NCBI RefSeq assembly: GCF_009909195.1 | Contig: NZ_JAAAMU010000006.1 | Coordinates: forward strand, 310,001-374,000 | DNA from: Paenibacillus sacheonensis | GTDB taxonomy: Bacteria > Bacillota > Bacilli > Paenibacillales > Paenibacillaceae | DNA length: 64,000 nucleotides | Direction: 5' to 3' | Shown here: in pieces, positions 60,901-64,000 of the stretch | Position numbering within the stretch: the stretch's first letter is position 1 | Layout: every line of letters begins with the position of its first letter | The notes under the pieces: model-generated | What the model saw: the letters and a program-made list of their open reading frames with translations, nothing else | The model's database searches: none | What the model was told of the DNA's origin: nothing | Program-made: the position numbers and the translations under genes

Positions 60901-61115
60901 CCTCCGCTTGCCGCGTTCACGCCTGATTTCATAAATACGTTGTCCAGCGTATCCAAGGTGTCTTTGAATTTGCCCGTCCCGTCGAACGCAACGGAGCTTC
61001 CCGTTATGTCCCCGGCTGCCGCGCTTGCCTCGCCCGCCGCAATCAGCCCGTTCGCGCTGCCCAGCAGCAGGCTCATCAGGCTCAGCGTTTTCAGCCATTT
61101 GAACTTCCCGCCCAT
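57942..61115 (-). CDS. Large secreted CBM9-cohesin-FIVAR-dockerin-like protein
   Basis: From ATG 61115 (AAGGAG 8 nt upstream) the product is 1,057 residues: signal peptide (cut near ASA, about 32); two beta-sandwich regions to about 340; a CBM9-like sugar-binding domain at about 380-600 (INGAVELDDNGK, DADNLYVGAVIADPTP, WGGDNLELFF); an Ig-like region; a cohesin domain at about 690-830 (NVMQAVIHYDKDTLDFAVD, GEIMVLLGST); two FIVAR/albumin-binding-like helical repeats of about 70 residues (LAAAIADAQQTHDEAVEGS, LANAIAAAQSTYDAAVEGS); and a C-terminal dockerin-like pair (ITIRDLSILAKYFG, ITLRSLAAIAQMIL) whose calcium loops have lost several acidic residues. It heads the surface cluster. Confidence 0.85.
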   Translation of the reverse strand: MGGKFKWLKTLSLMSLLLGSANGLIAAGEASAAAGDITGSSVAFDGTGKFKDTLDTLDNVFMKSGVNAASGGVTGPGDLYYYAGSTSFKGVAIDVNAFKWSLKYTAADDLKVFEAEYDSGSGTFTDGDEVMMVRKQKPDLLTSRDQLKASYVSGPVPAGTKYLHIRLPQAGFFNNSEFGNFSLDNVTLTSMASSAASNDYIVDTLASFDKLAAGAVTSNLHAVANVDWDVQTFSNLTNVERLDATLEDKGLTYEVPAGKEAKSVYAEGYFNFLPSKYFEVWASPDGATYTNATQSSSYHKPAVPYDSNWVPTSVDVGSLPAGTRFVQVRLPAFTSGELYGMKHPKMTRVAIGYGDPADDTGPVETPGQTTIKQAAGAISINGAVELDDNGKPTGGWQGANAITLTGITDTNGDDHGAKVYFSYDADNLYVGAVIADPTPMINENTGTNLWGGDNLELFFGTEDTDYSQFPDKKNTMLASDVQVVISGSISNGPQSYVYRNSNFSFPTIPLAGMKSADGKSYTLEAAIPLSELGITNPWDNKRILLNAVLNDGSSSGRGQWGWTTTGETLKKNRGQWGKADLEAGSAPVQDITADVIVDENTNRITVAGQRADGSSKDVTLLVTDPNGAITYIDQAPSDSQGHYSFTFPITGSAYASGLYTVSVGGDDIARATSATFDFTPGEPGSENNGEPRGTLSGPASAPAGGAIGLEAGFLGGGDASYNVMQAVIHYDKDTLDFAVDSEHPSRLASGVVTSAVSGLNVLDAAIKPAQGEIMVLLGSTVPNFAAQGRLFTLHATAKAGAAAGDTTVSMREFQLSSETDLITAADSSATIRLTAADHSALAAAIADAQQTHDEAVEGSATGQYPAGAKAALQAAIDAAQAVADNASATREEIADAAAALQAAVDTFQGSVNVPVVDADKTALANAIAAAQSTYDAAVEGSKVGQYPQAAKSALQAAISQANAVLNNAGAAQAAVDQAVTALQSAVGTFKGQLVTLVPGETRITIRDLSILAKYFGMTSSDPNWSAIEKADLFDEGEITLRSLAAIAQMILDDWLNE

Positions 61116-61459
61116 TCCTTCATCTCCTTTTTCGCCGTATGCAAGACTTGCCATGCCTTATAAGGGTACATTTCGTATCGAAGCGTTGACTAGGAACGAA
61201 TGTGCCGTAGTTAGCGTTTTTATGACTTCCTGGAAAATTGCGCGCTGACAAATCCTTCGTCGCCCCACGGGAAAATGATTCTTTTCGCCCTTGTTGGCCG
61301 CTAAGAAGGGAATTAGGTAACAATTTGTAGCTATCCGGTGTTTATAATGTCGAATTGCATTCTGCGAGGAGGCCGAGGGTTTAGGGTACGTAGCAAAAAA
61401 CCGCCCCTTGGGAGGGCGGCGCTTTCCGCGATTATGAAGTTATGGCCGGTGCTTGGTTT
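61116..61459. other. Gene-free stretch upstream of the surface cluster
   Basis: This 344-base gap should contain the promoter of the CBM9 protein gene and holds, at 61395-61420, a terminator for the gene to the right. I see no other structured element. Confidence 0.5.
61395..61420 (-). terminator. Terminator of the small membrane protein gene
   Basis: CCGCCC and GGGCGG pair with a CTTGGGA-type loop; the minus strand continues GGTTTTTTGC. It lies 40 nt beyond the 61460 stop. Confidence 0.75.
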
Positions 61460-61996
61460 CTAGCGCTCGAGAGATTTTTTATTGAAATCCTTAATGAGCT
61501 GCTCGGATTTCATCGTGGCTTCCGCTCGGTTTGCCGCAGGCGCCGTAATCATGAAGCCGCCCGATTCCGACCATGGACGCGCATCATCGTTCGCAATCAA
61601 TTTTACCGTGAACGCATTGAAATCGTCATTGATATAGATGGAGCCGTACATAAAGAGTTCCGGTACTTTTCGGCCTTCGGCGTTCGTCGTTTGGAATGAC
61701 GCAAACAGCGAGGTGAAATTTTCGCCGCCATAGTACAGCTCTAGTTCAGCGACATCCTTCGGTAGTCGCGGAAGCTGCTTCCCTTCGAAAACGACCTTGC
61801 CCTGAAACGACTTTTTCCCGTTGATATGATGTTGCAGCTTCCCGTCAAGATGCATGCGGATCGGCTCGATGATGCCTTCCCTGCCGAGTTGATAATAGAC
61901 GCCGTCGATCGTCTTCGCGTACCGTTTGGGCGTCAGATACCAGATGGAGAAGATGCTTATGGCAAGCAGCAGCACGACGATGATCTTGACCTTCAT
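61460..61996 (-). CDS. Small membrane-anchored protein of unknown function
   Basis: From ATG 61996 (GGAGGGATGC 6 nt upstream) the product is 178 residues. An N-terminal membrane segment (residues 2-20, KVKIIVVLLLAISIFSIWYL) is followed by an extracytoplasmic domain with alternating strands: TIDGVYYQLGREGIIEPIRMHLDGKLQ, KSFQGKVVFEGKQLP, LELYYGGENFTSLFASF, ELFMYGSIYINDDFNAFTVKLI and TAPAANRAEATMKSEQLIKDFNKK. I recognise no named family; it resembles other Paenibacillus proteins of the 'import' lipoprotein-like type without lipobox. It is 130 nt downstream of the DUF4179 gene and could belong to the same regulon. Confidence 0.65.
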   Translation of the reverse strand: MKVKIIVVLLLAISIFSIWYLTPKRYAKTIDGVYYQLGREGIIEPIRMHLDGKLQHHINGKKSFQGKVVFEGKQLPRLPKDVAELELYYGGENFTSLFASFQTTNAEGRKVPELFMYGSIYINDDFNAFTVKLIANDDARPWSESGGFMITAPAANRAEATMKSEQLIKDFNKKSLER

Positions 61997-62126
61997 TGCA
62001 TCCCTCCGTACGACCAATCCACTATATTAATCCACTATATTCCGAATGGCTGTTTTTCTATTCCCCATAGGAAAGGCATATCCGTTCGGCTGCCCTCTTC
62101 CATGTCCGTATGAAGGAGCGTTCACC

Positions 62127-63326
62127 TTAGCGCAACGCAGCGTCGGTAATCGGCACAACGATAGAAAACTGTTTCAAGATGACCTCCTTATACGCCTCCT
62201 TCTCCGTCTCCGGAAAGTCCATGAGCACAGGCGTAATGGTCACCGTTTTCGTACCCGAAGCTACCGGTTCGGCCAGCAGGCGGATATCTTCCAGATAGGT
62301 TTGTTCGGCCAACGGCAAGGTTCGATCATCAATGCGGTGGGAGGTGACTTCGGTTACAAAAGACAACACCTCGCCGTGATCGGTTTGAACGCTATATTTC
62401 ATTCTATACCGACCGCTCTCCATATACCGATCGACCAGCTGCTGCGGCAGTTCCCATTTCAGCCTCCACTCCGACGCAAGCGGAGAATTACGGGAACCTG
62501 TTGCTCTGAATAGGGCGCCGCCTTCCGTAACGGAATTGTCCGCGCCATATAAACGGGAAGAAACAGACCCCGTCTTGCGGACGTCGAGCTGGAAGCTCCA
62601 GTCGCCCGGCACGGTCGTTTGTCCATGATCCTCCCCGTTCATGAAAGCAAGCTGCGGTACCGTGACATGCAGCTCAAGAAGGTCCGGCATGTCTTGATCG
62701 AAGAAATAATTGACGATTCCCACGCGATCTTCGCCCCACTTCGCGCCGGAATCGGATTTCAGCATGCCCGGGTCGAGCTTCTTGATCTTCGAATCCAGCT
62801 GGAAAGCAGGCGTGATATAAAGCTTTCGGCCATCCTGCTTGCCTGCTCCGACCAACGAATAACTGAAGGACAAGCGTAATCCGTCGTATTTTGCTTCGTG
62901 AATGCGCAAGATGTATCCGTTGCTCTCTCGTTCAGCTAGAATCGGCAGCTCGGAAGCGGCAGACTGGGCACCGCTTCCGTCACCGGAGAGTCCTTTGTCT
63001 CCCTTCCAGGTGAAGATGGAATGGATAATGGGTTTGAACGCGTCCGCGAAGCTGCTGCTTCCCGCAGCGAATAACAGGCTACCGGCGATCGCGCAGATTG
63101 TCATGCACGCGACTATAGTACGTTTACGGCGCCCGGAAAAGGCACGCGATTTGACGGATGTGACCGGAATAACAGACGGATCGGATGATTCGGATTCGTC
63201 CGTCATTTTATTCGGGAGTCCCTCCAAGACGGCATCGATTCGCGCTTTGACTGCGTGCGGAACGCCGCTCTGCGGGCGTAGCCGATTCCTTATCTGATCA
63301 TCGATAGCAGAATGAATCCGATTCAT
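62127..63326 (-). CDS. DUF4179 membrane protein, probable anti-sigma factor
   Basis: The 399-residue product has a soluble N-terminal domain of about 60 residues (DQIRNRLRPQSGVPHAVKARIDAVLEGLP), one membrane segment at about 70-90 (RTIVACMTICAIAGSLLFAAG), and a large extracytoplasmic DUF4179-type region (SSSFADAFKPIIHSIF, HEAKYDGLRLSFSYSLVG, LLELHVTVPQLAF). Its ATG overlaps the stop of the sigma factor gene by 4 nt (63323-63326), the usual arrangement for an anti-sigma factor that holds the sigma at the membrane. The signal sensed outside is unknown. Confidence 0.85.
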   Translation of the reverse strand: MNRIHSAIDDQIRNRLRPQSGVPHAVKARIDAVLEGLPNKMTDESESSDPSVIPVTSVKSRAFSGRRKRTIVACMTICAIAGSLLFAAGSSSFADAFKPIIHSIFTWKGDKGLSGDGSGAQSAASELPILAERESNGYILRIHEAKYDGLRLSFSYSLVGAGKQDGRKLYITPAFQLDSKIKKLDPGMLKSDSGAKWGEDRVGIVNYFFDQDMPDLLELHVTVPQLAFMNGEDHGQTTVPGDWSFQLDVRKTGSVSSRLYGADNSVTEGGALFRATGSRNSPLASEWRLKWELPQQLVDRYMESGRYRMKYSVQTDHGEVLSFVTEVTSHRIDDRTLPLAEQTYLEDIRLLAEPVASGTKTVTITPVLMDFPETEKEAYKEVILKQFSIVVPITDAALR

Positions 63327-63847
63327 TTCAATCCCTCCAGCGCTTCCGTTTCTTTGAGCAATGAGGCAAGCTTCGCCCGTGCGCGATACAGCCTGGATTT
63401 AACCGTGTTTTCGGACAGGTCGAGCAGCTGCGCAATGTCTTTAATCGATAGATCATCGAGATAATAGAGGACGACAACTTCCCTATGGTCCAGGTCCAGC
63501 CCGGCCAATAGGTCCTCCATTTCCATCCGCTCGGAGGGGCTGGCGTCAATGACCCCCTGCGCATGGCTAATGGATAGGGGAATATACTTATTGTTTTGCC
63601 TGATCGTTTGTCGGCATTCGTTAATGAGAATCCGGATGAGCCACGTACGAAAATAAGCGGGGTCCCGCAGCTTGCCGATTCCGTTGTACGATTTCAGAAT
63701 GGTCTCTTGAATCGCATCGGCGATATCGGCATCATTCTTCAATAATCCTTTGCCGATTGCATACATCATCTGTTCGCTCTCGCGAATCAGCGAGATAAAC
63801 GCGTCTTTCGATCCGGCAATCGCCAAGTTGACGGCTTGTACGTTCAA
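63323..63847 (-). CDS. Extracytoplasmic-function sigma-70 family RNA polymerase sigma factor
   Basis: The 174-residue product has region 2 (DADIADAIQETILKSYNGI and KLRDPAYFRTWLIRILINEC, binding core polymerase and the -10 box) and region 4 (LSIKDIAQLLDLSENTVKSRLYRARAKL, the -35-binding helix-turn-helix). It starts at TTG 63847 with AAGGAG 8 nt upstream; no in-frame ATG lies near. It belongs to the SigV/SigW-like group of Bacillus. Translation is coupled to that of the DUF4179 protein. I looked for an autoregulatory promoter (AAC-N16-CGT type) in 63848-64000 and could not identify a good match. Confidence 0.9.
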   Translation of the reverse strand: MNVQAVNLAIAGSKDAFISLIRESEQMMYAIGKGLLKNDADIADAIQETILKSYNGIGKLRDPAYFRTWLIRILINECRQTIRQNNKYIPLSISHAQGVIDASPSERMEMEDLLAGLDLDHREVVVLYYLDDLSIKDIAQLLDLSENTVKSRLYRARAKLASLLKETEALEGLK

Positions 63848-64000
63848 TCGCTCTGCTCCTTCACCCTGTTCTATGCTTACGTTAATTAGATGTGATAAGG
63901 GGGGCAGCTGGTTGCATGAGTAAAAAATAAAAATAGAACCGGTCGAACTTACAGGAACGCCAACCTGTTATATGTCAGATTAATTTATATAGGGCGCATA

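Noticed and set aside
63848-64000. Autoregulatory sigma promoter before the sigma factor gene
   Set aside because: I looked for an AAC-N16-CGT pattern on the minus strand and found only candidates with wrong spacing.

Overview
The window looks like chromosomal DNA of a spore-forming, moderately GC-rich Gram-positive of the Paenibacillus/Cohnella type. Supporting signs are a SspH-type spore protein gene, GlpK and GlpD close to the Bacillus subtilis proteins, a YesM/YesN-type two-component pair beside LplB/YtcP-like sugar permeases, S-layer homology (SLH) and copper-amine-oxidase-like stalk domains, a sigma factor with a DUF4179 partner, and strong AGGAGG-type ribosome binding sites. I see no tRNA, rRNA, CRISPR array, transposase or prophage module.

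Layout. 1-8.2 kb: start of a sensor-kinase-like gene, GH25 lysozyme, glpK-glpD, sspH, a candidate small RNA, an ArsB-family transporter and an alpha/beta hydrolase. 8.1-8.9 kb: gene-free repeats (heptamer array plus a four-box element). 8.9-20.6 kb: single genes of accessory type (acetyltransferases, PhyH oxygenase, SDR and ThuA proteins, SUFU and ankyrin proteins, small lipoproteins) and a second copy of the candidate small RNA. 20.7-23.0 kb: a DnaA gene without dnaN, preceded by a small HTH protein and followed by another four-box element. 23.1-33.3 kb: a frameshifted membrane protein gene, TPR protein, secreted propeller protein, folD under a ZTP riboswitch, a RidA-like gene with an internal deletion, a HAD phosphatase, a coupled metallophosphoesterase/CoaD-like pair, and a coupled dehydrogenase/cupin pair. 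33.8-39.8 kb: GH38-like glycosidase and secreted propeller-like protein with a divergent GntR regulator. 40-43.2 kb: acetyltransferase, lipase-like hydrolase and a two-gene unit of a TIR-like effector plus a 69-residue protein. 43.4-52.5 kb: PhyH oxygenase, sugar ABC importer and its probable two-component regulator. 52.6-61.1 kb: extracytoplasmic chaperone-like protein and a surface cluster (beta-helix, cohesin-SLH, CBM9-cohesin-dockerin-like proteins). 61.4-63.8 kb: small membrane protein, then sigma factor and DUF4179 partner.

How it works together. Much of the right half looks like sensing, import and surface breakdown of polysaccharide-derived sugars: histidine kinase and AraC-type regulator, solute-binding lipoprotein and two permeases, a GntR-controlled glycosidase locus and cell-wall-anchored carbohydrate-binding proteins. 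The left half holds glycerol use and many unlinked accessory genes.

The most unusual signals are non-coding. First, three intergenic elements share one architecture: four 20-23 bp boxes spaced about 50/61/50 bp and oriented forward, forward, reverse, reverse, although the box sequence differs between them. Second, two paralogous small-RNA candidates share a promoter, an upstream palindrome centred near -53, a C-rich 5' segment and a terminator. The most interesting coding signals are the orphan dnaA and the TIR-like two-gene unit. Positions and translations were read by eye; no database search was run.
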